From Acidobacteriota bacterium (lineage in GTDB: Bacteria; Acidobacteriota; Terriglobia; Terriglobales; Acidobacteriaceae): 45,510 bases of DNA. The notes beneath the pieces were generated by a model. It did not search any database and was not told where the DNA came from. It worked only from the letters and a program-made list of their open reading frames with translations. Numbering within the stretch: position 1 is the first letter of the stretch; the number at the start of each line of letters is the position of its first letter. The stretch covers positions 1 through 45,510 of the forward strand of contig JAJZDL010000001.1 in NCBI GenBank assembly GCA_021851465.1. Reading direction: 5' to 3'. A program made the position numbers and the translations under genes. Below, piece by piece: positions 32,963 through 40,009 of this stretch.

Positions 32963-33757
32963 ATGATTCTGCATCCGTCGACCGCGCCGCTCGCCCTCGC
33001 TCTCACTCTGCTTCAGGATGAAGCCATCGCGCCCCCACCGGTTGGCGCGGGAGGCAGCGCCCTGGTCGAGATGGTGCGCAACTCCGGCCCTGTCGCCTTC
33101 GCCGTACTCGTCATCCTGCTCATCGCCAGCATCTGCTCCTGGGCCATCATGCTCTCCAAGTGGCGTCGCTTCCGCCGCGCGCGCGCGCAGGGCCGCGGCT
33201 TTCTGCGCGCCTTCCGCAAGTCCGGCCGCCTCTCCGAGATCGCAGCCATCGCCGGCAACTTCAACCCCAGCCCCCTGGTCTCCGTCTTCAACGAGATCAA
33301 CGACGAGTACCAGCGGCAGAGCGGTGGCCGAGGCACCCCGCGCAACCCCGCCGCCCTCGAACGCGCCGCGCAGACCGCATCCTCCGAGGCACTCACCGCC
33401 ATGGAGTCGCGCATGACATGGCTCGCCACCATCGCCAACGGGGCCACCTTCGTCGGACTCTTCGGCACCGTCATGGGCATCATCGACGCCTTCCACGGCC
33501 TCGGCACCGCCGGCGCCGCCACCCTCCGCTCCGTCGCGCCCGGCATCTCCGAGGCCCTCATCACCACCGCTGCGGGGCTCGCCGTCGCCATCCCCGCGCT
33601 CGTCGGATACAACCAGCTCACCGCGCAACTGCGCGACTTCGCCGCGCGCATGGACGACTTCGGACGAGAGCTGCTCAACGCCATCGAGAACGCAGCCCTC
33701 CTCGCTCCACCGCCCCCGCCCGAGGAAATCCCAGCCCCACGCCGAAGGGCGTTTTAG
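32963..33757 (+). CDS. tolQ: TolQ/ExbB/MotA proton-channel family protein (TolQ)
   Basis: TolQ and TolR form the proton-driven motor of the Tol-Pal system in the inner membrane. The 264-residue protein has three transmembrane helices: VAFAVLVILLIASICSW (about 44-60), NGATFVGLFGTVMGIIDAF (about 156-175) and ISEALITTAAGLAVAIPALV (about 195-214). The second and third carry the family core with GLFGTVMGI and the conserved Thr-Thr-Ala-Ala-Gly. A Pro-rich cytoplasmic tail ends the protein. The ATG at 32963 comes directly after a TATAAT box, so translation may be leaderless. tolR starts 2 nt after the stop. Confidence 0.9.
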   Translation: MILHPSTAPLALALTLLQDEAIAPPPVGAGGSALVEMVRNSGPVAFAVLVILLIASICSWAIMLSKWRRFRRARAQGRGFLRAFRKSGRLSEIAAIAGNFNPSPLVSVFNEINDEYQRQSGGRGTPRNPAALERAAQTASSEALTAMESRMTWLATIANGATFVGLFGTVMGIIDAFHGLGTAGAATLRSVAPGISEALITTAAGLAVAIPALVGYNQLTAQLRDFAARMDDFGRELLNAIENAALLAPPPPPEEIPAPRRRAF

Positions 33758-33759
33758 CC

Positions 33760-34224
33760 ATGGCCTTCTCCACCAGAAGCGGCGGCCAGACCCGCACCCA
33801 GACCGCGCTCGCGGACATCAACATCACCCCGCTGGTCGATGTCGTCCTGGTCCTCCTCATCATCTTCATGCTCACCGCGCCGGTCCTGCAATCGGGCATC
33901 GTCGTCGCCGTGCCCCACACCCGCACCGTCAACCAACTCACCGAGCAGCGCACCGTCGTCACCATCGACAAAGACCAGAACGTCTTCCTCCAGACCGGCG
34001 GCCCGGATAGGCCAGTCAACCTCTCCGACCTCACCGCCAGTCTAAGAAGCATTGGCCGTGGCGATCCCGCCAAGCGCGTCATCTATCTCCGCGCCGACGA
34101 AAAAGTCCCCTTCGGCGCCTTCGCCTCCGTCATGGACGCCGTCAAACGCGCGGGCATCGTCAACATCAGCATCGTCACCCAACCGCTCGAATCCCAGCCT
34201 GCGGATGAGGCCGCAGCAAAGTAA
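33760..34224 (+). CDS. tolR: ExbD/TolR family protein (TolR)
   Basis: TolR is the stator partner of TolQ. The 154-residue protein has a short N-terminus, then ADINITPLVDVVLVLLIIFM (about 18-37), the single transmembrane helix with the key Asp in PLVDV that carries protons. A periplasmic domain follows (VPHTRTVNQL, NVFLQTGG, RVIYLRADEKVPFGAFASVM, DAVKRAGIVNISIVTQP). All are regular for the family. It starts 2 nt after tolQ, so the two genes are one translational unit. Confidence 0.93.
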   Translation: MAFSTRSGGQTRTQTALADINITPLVDVVLVLLIIFMLTAPVLQSGIVVAVPHTRTVNQLTEQRTVVTIDKDQNVFLQTGGPDRPVNLSDLTASLRSIGRGDPAKRVIYLRADEKVPFGAFASVMDAVKRAGIVNISIVTQPLESQPADEAAAK

Positions 34225-34303
34225 CGTTGATGCAACTGCGCAGCTATCGAAATAAATCCGAAGCGTCGCCATTGGCCGAATGTCTTGTCGTAAACCTGTA
34301 GAT

Positions 34304-34364
34304 TGTCATTCTGAAAACTGAAGGCTTGTCATTCTGAGCGCAGCGAAGAACCCCCGCATTTTCT
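34304..34364 (+). repeat. Dispersed repeat, SERSEE family, one partial and one full copy in tandem
   Basis: TTGTCATTCTGAAAACTG (partial, 34304-34320) is followed by a full copy TTGTCATTCTGAGCGCAGCG (34327-34364). Together they fill most of the tolR-tolA spacer, so the tol genes may be read through the repeat. Confidence 0.75.
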
Positions 34365-34416
34365 CCTGCCGGTCGCCGCTCGTCGCTCTTGCACTCCGAA
34401 CCGTACCCCGCGCCCC

Positions 34417-35223
34417 ATGGAAACTCAGATCGCAACCCGCACAGCCATCCCACCCGGCGACGACCCGCTCGGCGCAGGCTTTGCCGGCTCCTTCCTGCTG
34501 CACATCGCTCTCGCCGCGCTGCTCCTCGGCGGCGCCTGGCTCCTCCACTCCGGGCACTCCTGGGGAGACGCCGCGGCCACCTCCAGTGCCATTCAGGCCA
34601 CCATGGTCGACGCCCTCCCGCTGCCACCCAAGCAGCCCACCGACCGGAACAACATGCTGGCCACCGACCAGCCCTCGCCCGCGCCCGTCGCCCCCGCGCC
34701 CAAGACCGTCGCCGCCCCGCTGCCCGACGCAATCCCCATCGCCGCCAAGAACGCAAAGCCTGCCAAGGTCGCCGACAAGACCACGCCTGCCCCGCCGCTC
34801 CATCCCCAGCCCAGCCACGTCAATCCCAACCAGGTGCAGACCGGCGAGGCCACCGGCCTCAACATCGCCATGAGCAGCACCCAGACCCGCGCCGGAACCG
34901 TCAACATCGGCATCCCAGACGCCGCCTTCGGCACCCGCTTCGCCTACTACGTCCAGCAGATCACGCAGAAGGTCGCCCAGCAGTGGTACACCGGAATGCT
35001 CGACCCGCAGGCCGCCGGCCATCGCGTTTACATCACCTTCCAGGTCGAGCGCGACGGTTCCCTCACCCACATCCAGATCGCGCAGCGCAGCGGAGACTCC
35101 ACCCTCGACCTCACCGCCCTCACCGCCGTCCGGCACATCGACACCTTCGGCCCGCTGCCCGACGCCTATACCGGCAACCACATCAACGTCACCTACTACT
35201 TCGATCCCCCGCCCCGCCAATAG
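34417..35223 (+). CDS. tolA: TonB/TolA-like periplasmic spanning protein
   Basis: The 268-residue protein occupies the tolA place in the Tol cluster. It has one N-terminal membrane anchor (GFAGSFLLHIALAALLLGGAW, about 21-41), a Pro/Ala-rich periplasm-spanning region (about 60-140) and a TonB-type C-terminal domain (about 165-268: RFAYYVQQITQKVAQQWYTG, VYITFQVERDGSLTHIQIAQ, LDLTALTAVRHIDTFGPLP). It lacks the long alpha-helical domain of enteric TolA and is closer to TonB. In this operon it most likely links TolQR to TolB-Pal, as inferred from position. Confidence 0.85.
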   Translation: METQIATRTAIPPGDDPLGAGFAGSFLLHIALAALLLGGAWLLHSGHSWGDAAATSSAIQATMVDALPLPPKQPTDRNNMLATDQPSPAPVAPAPKTVAAPLPDAIPIAAKNAKPAKVADKTTPAPPLHPQPSHVNPNQVQTGEATGLNIAMSSTQTRAGTVNIGIPDAAFGTRFAYYVQQITQKVAQQWYTGMLDPQAAGHRVYITFQVERDGSLTHIQIAQRSGDSTLDLTALTAVRHIDTFGPLPDAYTGNHINVTYYFDPPPRQ

Positions 35224-35238
35224 AATGAACAAAATTTT

Positions 35239-35270
35239 GCCATTCGATCCGAATGCCATTCGGCCCGAAT
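35239..35270 (+). repeat. Tandem 16-bp repeat of near-palindromes before tolB
   Basis: GCCATTCGATCCGAAT and GCCATTCGGCCCGAAT lie head to tail, 14/16 identical, and each contains the inverted repeat ATTCG..CGAAT. It sits 16 nt after the tolA stop and 124 nt before tolB. An operator or RNA hairpin pair are both possible. Confidence 0.6.
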
Positions 35271-35393
35271 CTTGTCGAACCGGAAGAATCCCCATGGCCT
35301 CTTCATAACAAGACTGGCCCCCGCATCGCGGAGAATGTACAGGTACCGCCAATGACAACCAAAGATTGATTTGAACCGTCTACCATAGAGAGC

Positions 35394-36797
35394 ATGGACA
35401 GCAAGACCCACATACGCCGCGTGCGCTCCATCCCGTTCCATTCCATTCTGGCCCTCCTGGTTTCGGCCTTCATCCTGGCCGTGCATTGCACCCCCTCCGC
35501 CCGCGCGCAGGACAATATCCTCACCGGAACCAGCTCCGGTGCAACCTCCATCCGCCTCGCCGTCGCCGATTTCAAGCCCCTCGCCGCAGACCCTCAGACC
35601 GCTACCTGCAAGCAGACATTCGACGCTACCCTCTACGCCGACCTGGCCTCGGCCGGCATCTTCGACATCGTATCCAAGAGCCTTCTCCCCGCCGGCACGC
35701 CTGGCGCGCCCCCCGAGATCGTCCTGCAAAACTACTCCAACGCCCCTTCCAGCGCGGCCATGGTCGCCTTCGGATCGCTTGGCGTCGCGGGCGGCAAGCT
35801 GGTCGTCAACGGCTACCTCTTCGACACCAAAAACCTCCAGTACCCCCAGGTCATCGCCAAGCAATACAGCGTGGATCCCACCGAGGACGCAGCCCGCCAG
35901 ACCGCCCACCGCTTCGCCGACGAGATCGTATACCGCCTCGGCGGCGGTGTCCCCGGCATCGCAGAGACAAAGATCTACTACGTCGATCGCCTCTCCCCTG
36001 GCATCAAGGAGATCTGGGCGATGGACTACGACGGCGCCAACCAGCACGCCATCACCCACCTCGGCACCGATTCCATCTCGCCCCGCATCTCGCCGGACAA
36101 CTCCCGCCTCGCCTTCGCCTCGCTCGGAAAATACGGCTTCCAGCTCAAGATGTACTCCTTCCTCCTCGATCGCTACATCGACTTCCCCAGCGGCAACGGC
36201 AGCGCCGAGTCTCCCGCCTGGGCGCCCAGCGGAAACGAACTCGCATACGCCGCCGCGCCCAACGGCTCCTTCGAGATCTGGATCGCAGACTCCAACGGAA
36301 ACCTCGCCCGCCGCATCACCAGCTTCCGCGGTGGAAACGTCTCCCCCGCATACAACCCCAAGACCGGCGCGCAGATCGCCTTCGTCAGCGACCGCACCGG
36401 CCTGCCCCAGCTCTACATCATGAACTCCGATGGCTCCAGCGTGCAGCGCCTCACCGACGGAGGTTACGCCTCCTCGCCCTCCTGGTCGCCCAACGGGCAG
36501 TACATCACCTTCGCCTGGGACCGCAAGTACGGCCCCGGAGCGCCCGGTGGCCAGGACATCTACGTCATCCAGGTCGCGCCCAACGCCGATGGCGCGCACA
36601 CCATCCTCCAGCTCACCCACGACGGCGGACGCTGCGACTTCCCCTCCTGGTCCCCCGACGGACGGCACATCGCCTACGCCAACTCCGCCGACGGACGACC
36701 CGAACACATGCGCATCTGGTCCATGCTCGCCGATGGAACCCAGCGCCGTCCCCTCACCGGCCCAGGCGCGGACATGCCCAACTGGAGCTGGAAATGA
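35394..36797 (+). CDS. tolB: Tol-Pal system beta-propeller protein TolB
   Basis: TolB is a periplasmic beta-propeller that binds Pal and TolA. The 467-residue protein starts with a signal peptide (FHSILALLVSAFILAVHC, cleavage after ARAQ about residue 38). It has the TolB N-terminal domain (RLAVADFKPLAADPQ, FDATLYADLASAGIFDIVS, YVDRLSPGIKEIWAMDYDG) and a six-bladed propeller with repeated PxWSPDGxxIAY strings (SPRISPDNSRLAFAS, SPAWAPSGNELAYA, SPAYNPKTGAQIAFVS, SPSWSPNGQYITFA, FPSWSPDGRHIAYA). It ends MPNWSWK. Length is close to the family norm (about 430). Confidence 0.95.
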   Translation: MDSKTHIRRVRSIPFHSILALLVSAFILAVHCTPSARAQDNILTGTSSGATSIRLAVADFKPLAADPQTATCKQTFDATLYADLASAGIFDIVSKSLLPAGTPGAPPEIVLQNYSNAPSSAAMVAFGSLGVAGGKLVVNGYLFDTKNLQYPQVIAKQYSVDPTEDAARQTAHRFADEIVYRLGGGVPGIAETKIYYVDRLSPGIKEIWAMDYDGANQHAITHLGTDSISPRISPDNSRLAFASLGKYGFQLKMYSFLLDRYIDFPSGNGSAESPAWAPSGNELAYAAAPNGSFEIWIADSNGNLARRITSFRGGNVSPAYNPKTGAQIAFVSDRTGLPQLYIMNSDGSSVQRLTDGGYASSPSWSPNGQYITFAWDRKYGPGAPGGQDIYVIQVAPNADGAHTILQLTHDGGRCDFPSWSPDGRHIAYANSADGRPEHMRIWSMLADGTQRRPLTGPGADMPNWSWK

Positions 36798-36860
36798 CAC
36801 TCCACCCGCGCGGCAGCGCGCTCTGTCCAAAAATCCCTGACGGCTGTCTTGATTTTCAGT

Positions 36861-36960
36861 AACATAAGATGGACGAAGCGTTGGCAGCTTAAGATGGACG
36901 AATTCATGGCAACATAAGATGGACGAAGCGTTGGCAACATTATGATGGGCGGAACGACGC
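36861..36960 (+). repeat. 25-bp tandem repeat array between tolB and pal
   Basis: Units AACATAAGATGGACGAAGCG+TTGGC at 36861-36885 and 36911-36935 are identical. The unit at 36886-36910 (AGCTTAAGATGGACGAATTC+ATGGC) has 6 changes, and 36936-36960 is a decayed fourth unit. A further degenerate unit runs to about 37008, directly ahead of the pal ribosome site AGGAG. Confidence 0.8.
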
Positions 36961-37024
36961 ACACCGAACTGAAATAGCAGTGGCAACGAAGACGGATGCA
37001 GCTTTGGCAACGCAGGAGAAAGTG

Positions 37025-37825
37025 ATGACCGACCCACGACCGTTTCAGCCGAGATCATTCCGTGCCTGGCCAGCCAGGCCGCACCGCGCCGCCCTCTTGC
37101 TGGCGGCCGCACTCTGCGCCCTCTCCGGCTGCCACAAGAACGCTGCCACCGGCACCAATCCAAACAGCCTTGCGCCCACGCCCGCGCCGCTGCCGCCCGT
37201 GCCCACCGCATCCCTCACCGCCGATCCCCTCGCCATCGACCTCGGCCAGTCCGTCGTCCTCAACTGGCGCACCACGGACGCCAACAACGTCACCATCGAC
37301 GGCATCGGCCCCGTCAACCCCAACGGCACGCAGACCGTCGCGCCCTCCACCTCCACCAACTTCCACATCGTCGCCAAGGGAGATGGAGGCACCACCGAGG
37401 CCAGCGTCCGCGTCACCGTCCGCGTACCCGTCGCGCCCACCGCCCCAGCCGACACGGGTGCCGCAGACATGGGTTCCGAGGCCGCCTTCCACGACAACGT
37501 CCCAGACATCTTCTTCGACTACGACAGCTACGACCTCCGCCCCGACGCGCAGGCCGCGACCGTCAAGGCCTCGTCGTATCTCGTCGCCCACCCCGACATC
37601 CGCATCGTCATCGGCGGATACTGCGACGACCGCGGCTCCGCCGAGTACAACCTCGCTCTCGGCGAGAACCGCGCCAACGCCGCAAAGACCGCGCTCGTCA
37701 ACGCAGGCGTCGCCCCCGCACGCATCCGCGTCGTCAGCTACGGAAAGGAAAAACAGTTCTGCACAGACGAGACCGAGGCCTGCTGGCAGCAGAACCGCCG
37801 CGCCCAGTTCTCCCTCGACCGCTAG
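37025..37825 (+). CDS. pal: Peptidoglycan-associated lipoprotein Pal with an added Ig-like domain
   Basis: Pal is an outer-membrane lipoprotein that grips peptidoglycan and binds TolB. The 266-residue protein has a lipoprotein signal ending LCALSGC (Cys about 36). A Pro-rich spacer is followed by a beta-sandwich segment (about 57-130, ADPLAIDLGQSVVLNW, TQTVAPSTSTNFHIVA) that looks like an Ig-like domain and is not part of classical Pal. The C-terminal OmpA-like domain (about 155-266) has IFFDYDSYDLRPDA, IVIGGYCDDRGSAEYN, LGENRANAAKTALVNAGV and WQQNRRAQFSLD. The ATG at 37025 has AGGAGAAAG just upstream. Confidence 0.93.
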   Translation: MTDPRPFQPRSFRAWPARPHRAALLLAAALCALSGCHKNAATGTNPNSLAPTPAPLPPVPTASLTADPLAIDLGQSVVLNWRTTDANNVTIDGIGPVNPNGTQTVAPSTSTNFHIVAKGDGGTTEASVRVTVRVPVAPTAPADTGAADMGSEAAFHDNVPDIFFDYDSYDLRPDAQAATVKASSYLVAHPDIRIVIGGYCDDRGSAEYNLALGENRANAAKTALVNAGVAPARIRVVSYGKEKQFCTDETEACWQQNRRAQFSLDR

Positions 37826-37886
37826 TGCCGTGCCTCGGAGCTCCGTGGCTCAGTTATTGTGTTCGTTTTGCGTTGTCAACCTGGCC

Positions 37887-37928
37887 CTCGAACGAAGTGA
37901 AGCGGCAGACGCCCGCACTTCGTTCGAG
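37887..37928. repeat. Perfect 13-bp inverted repeat
   Basis: CTCGAACGAAGTG (37887-37899) pairs with CACTTCGTTCGAG (37916-37928) across a 16-nt loop, 60 nt after the pal stop. No T-run follows, so it is not a classical terminator. Confidence 0.75.
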
Positions 37929-38026
37929 GCACAGCACTCTACACCATCGGTAAAGCCGCATCGAAGCCGTCGCGCCGAAGCAACCGCGCCAAGCGCCGCC
38001 GCTACCAACTACGCCAATGCATCCTC

Positions 38027-38103
38027 ATCGCCCTTGCCCTTGCTTGTGCATTTGCCTTTCGCCCTTGCCCTTGCTTGTGCCTTTCGCCCTTGCCCTTGCT
38101 TCT
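38027..38103 (+). repeat. Pyrimidine-rich minisatellite
   Basis: About three units of roughly 25 nt share the core TCGCCCTTGCCCTTGCTTGT, with TTTGCC between them. The top strand is nearly free of A. Confidence 0.75.
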
Positions 38104-38109
38104 AGGTAC

Positions 38110-38166
38110 GCCAAGGCTTTAGCCTTGGCCCTCTAAAATCCATCTCAAATCGGGGGCTTTAGCCCC
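38110..38166. repeat. Two GGCTTTAGCC-type hairpin elements
   Basis: GCCAAGGC-TTTA-GCCTTGGC (38110-38129) is a perfect 8-bp stem, and GGGGC-TTTA-GCCCC (38153-38166) is a second stem with the same TTTA loop. They resemble REP-type elements. Confidence 0.7.
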
Positions 38167-38263
38167 TGGGGTATGACTTCCATTCAAGACAGCATCAAAC
38201 TATCGTTGGAGCCCGCAAATCGTCGCATTCCGTCGGGCCAACACAACTAGAGGATAATGTCCT

Positions 38264-39307
38264 ATGATCCAACTCCGTCCCCGGTTCGCCTGCGCCCTCC
38301 TCGCCCTCGCCCTCGCCACGCCGCGCGCCTTCGCCGTCAACAAGGACATGGTCCAGCTCCAGACCCAGGTGCAGCAGTTGCAGGACGCCGTCGCGCGCCT
38401 CCAGCAATCCAACGACGAGCGCATGGGCGTCCTCAAGGATCTCGTCCAGCAGAGCGCCGATTCCGTCAATAAAATGTCGCTCGCCATCGACGCTCTCCAG
38501 CAACAGATGCACACCCAGCAGGACGCAACCGGCGCCAAGCTCGACCAGTACTCCAACCAGATGCAGACCCTCAACGACTCGCTCGATGAGGTCAAGGCGC
38601 GCCTCAACAACCTCGAAAAGGCCCTCAAGTCCCTCCAGGACCAGCAACAGTCCATCGACGCCGCCCTGCAAAACCTCGCTCCACCCAACACCGCCACTCC
38701 ACCCCCCGGCACCGCGCCCGCCGCGCCAACCCAGCCCGCACCGGACAACTCCGCCGCACCCGCCCAGCCTGCCGCCGCCGCGCCAACCGACAACAGCGCG
38801 GCTCCGCCATCCGACAACACTCCCTTCCCCGCCACGCAGGGCCCTTACGCCAATCCCGCCGCCGCGCCGCCCACCGCCTACGCGCCGCCCGCCGCGCCCG
38901 CCGCTTCCTCCCCATCCAGCCTCTACAAATCCGCCCTCAGCGATTACATGGCCGCTCGCTACAAACTCGCCGCCACCGAGTTTGCCGCCATCCTCCACGC
39001 ATACCCCTCCGACCCCTACGCCGGCAGCTCCTCCTACTACATCGGAGAGATCGACTACCGCACCGGCAAGTTCACCGCCGCCATCAAGGACTACGACCGC
39101 GTCCTCACCGACTTCCCCAACAACTCCAAGGTTCCCGTAGCCCATCTGCACAAGGCCATGGCCCTCTTCCAGACCGGCAAACGGGAGGCCGGCATCTCGG
39201 AACTGCGCGCCCTCATCGCCCGCTTCCCAGCCTCCCCGGAGGCCGCGCAGGCGCGCAGCAAGCTCAACGGCATGGGCGTCCCCATCGTCCCACGGCACGC
39301 AGAATAG
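38264..39307 (+). CDS. cpoB: Cell division coordinator CpoB (YbgF), Tol-Pal associated
   Basis: CpoB ties peptidoglycan synthesis to outer-membrane constriction together with the Tol machine. The 347-residue protein has a signal peptide (ACALLALALATPRAFA, cleavage about residue 24), a long coiled coil (about 28-130, repeated Q/L/D heptads), a Pro/Ala-rich linker (about 140-215) and a TPR-like C-terminal domain (about 220-340) with LYKSALSDYMAARYKLAATE, SSSYYIGEIDYRTGKFTAAI and FPASPEAAQARSKLNGMG. The start is the ATG at 38264, with AGAGGA about 10 nt upstream. It is the sixth gene of the tol set but is separated from pal by 438 nt. Confidence 0.9.
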   Translation: MIQLRPRFACALLALALATPRAFAVNKDMVQLQTQVQQLQDAVARLQQSNDERMGVLKDLVQQSADSVNKMSLAIDALQQQMHTQQDATGAKLDQYSNQMQTLNDSLDEVKARLNNLEKALKSLQDQQQSIDAALQNLAPPNTATPPPGTAPAAPTQPAPDNSAAPAQPAAAAPTDNSAAPPSDNTPFPATQGPYANPAAAPPTAYAPPAAPAASSPSSLYKSALSDYMAARYKLAATEFAAILHAYPSDPYAGSSSYYIGEIDYRTGKFTAAIKDYDRVLTDFPNNSKVPVAHLHKAMALFQTGKREAGISELRALIARFPASPEAAQARSKLNGMGVPIVPRHAE

Positions 39308-39393
39308 TCCGCCTTCAGATGGCATAATCCCCTCCCGCCGTCGAATCCAGCCCGGTCGGGCTGCCTCGACACGCTATACTCCAGGCTGGAGGG

Positions 39394-39876
39394 ATGCTGC
39401 CCCGCGTGAAAGAGCATATTCGCAAGCTGGACGGACACAGCGGTTCGCACAACAAGCAGTTGCGGCTCGTCGCCGCGGCCCTCATTCTGCGTCATCTCCC
39501 CGGACCGGATGGCCCCGTCACGGAGGTCCTAGTCTGCCAGTTGCGCCCCGACCAACCCATGGGACTCAAGTGGGAGTTCCCCGGCGGCAAGATCGAGCCC
39601 GGCGAGACGGCCGAACAGGCCCTCGCCCGTGAACTCGAAGAGGAGCTCGGCATCGCAGCCGTCATCGGTCCCCGCATCGCGCAGATCCGTCACCGATACC
39701 GCAACGGCGTCGCCATCGACATCCAGTTCTTCACCGTCGATTCATTCACCGGAGAGATGGAAAACCGCATCTTCAACGCCATCTGCTGGTCCCCACTCGC
39801 CAATCTGACCGCATTCGACTTCCTCGCCGCAGACCACACCCTCATCCGCGACCTCGCCGAAGGCAAGCTCCTCTAG
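39394..39876 (+). CDS. Nudix hydrolase, MutT/8-oxo-dGTP diphosphatase type
   Basis: Predicted to remove 8-oxo-dGTP from the nucleotide pool. The 160-residue protein has the full Nudix box GGKIEPGETAEQALAREL-EEELGI (about 67-90: G-x5-E-x7-REU-x-EE-x-GU pattern). A conserved WEFPGGK precedes it, and the C-terminal half (FTGEMENRIFNAICWSPLAN) ends like MutT. The ATG at 39394 stands only 2 nt after GGAGGG; GTG at 39406 is an alternative. A TATACT box lies at 39374-39379. Substrate assignment rests on the MutT-like WEFPGG and is not proven. Confidence 0.85.
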   Translation: MLPRVKEHIRKLDGHSGSHNKQLRLVAAALILRHLPGPDGPVTEVLVCQLRPDQPMGLKWEFPGGKIEPGETAEQALARELEEELGIAAVIGPRIAQIRHRYRNGVAIDIQFFTVDSFTGEMENRIFNAICWSPLANLTAFDFLAADHTLIRDLAEGKLL

Positions 39877-39911
39877 AGTCTTTCTCCCTCCGGTATAGAC
39901 GCAGAATGGGG

Positions 39912-39947
39912 TGTCCTTCTGAGCGCAGCGAAGGGTTCCCGCATTTG
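39912..39947 (+). repeat. Dispersed repeat, SERSEE family
   Basis: GTCCTTCTGAGCGCAGCG followed by AAGGGTTCCCGCATTTG lies between the convergent Nudix and Nramp genes. Confidence 0.7.
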
Positions 39948-40009
39948 TTCGTGACGCGCAGCGATGCATCGCCGGCAAGAATGTTCTGGCTGGAGCAACG
40001 CGGCCGCCC

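Larger units (their letters stand above)
37826..38263. other. pal-cpoB intergenic region, repeat-rich
   Basis: 438 nt with no gene seen. It contains a 13-bp perfect inverted repeat (37887-37928), a pyrimidine-rich minisatellite (38027-38103) and two GGCTTTAGCC hairpins (38110-38166), each listed separately. Confidence 0.7.

Noticed and set aside
36861..36960. Tandem array considered as CRISPR
   Set aside because: Units abut with no spacers and no cas genes are present.
35196..37211. Minus-strand open frame of 671 codons opposite tolB and pal
   Set aside because: Gly/Val/Asp-rich translation is typical of antisense frames; tolB is clear on the plus strand.
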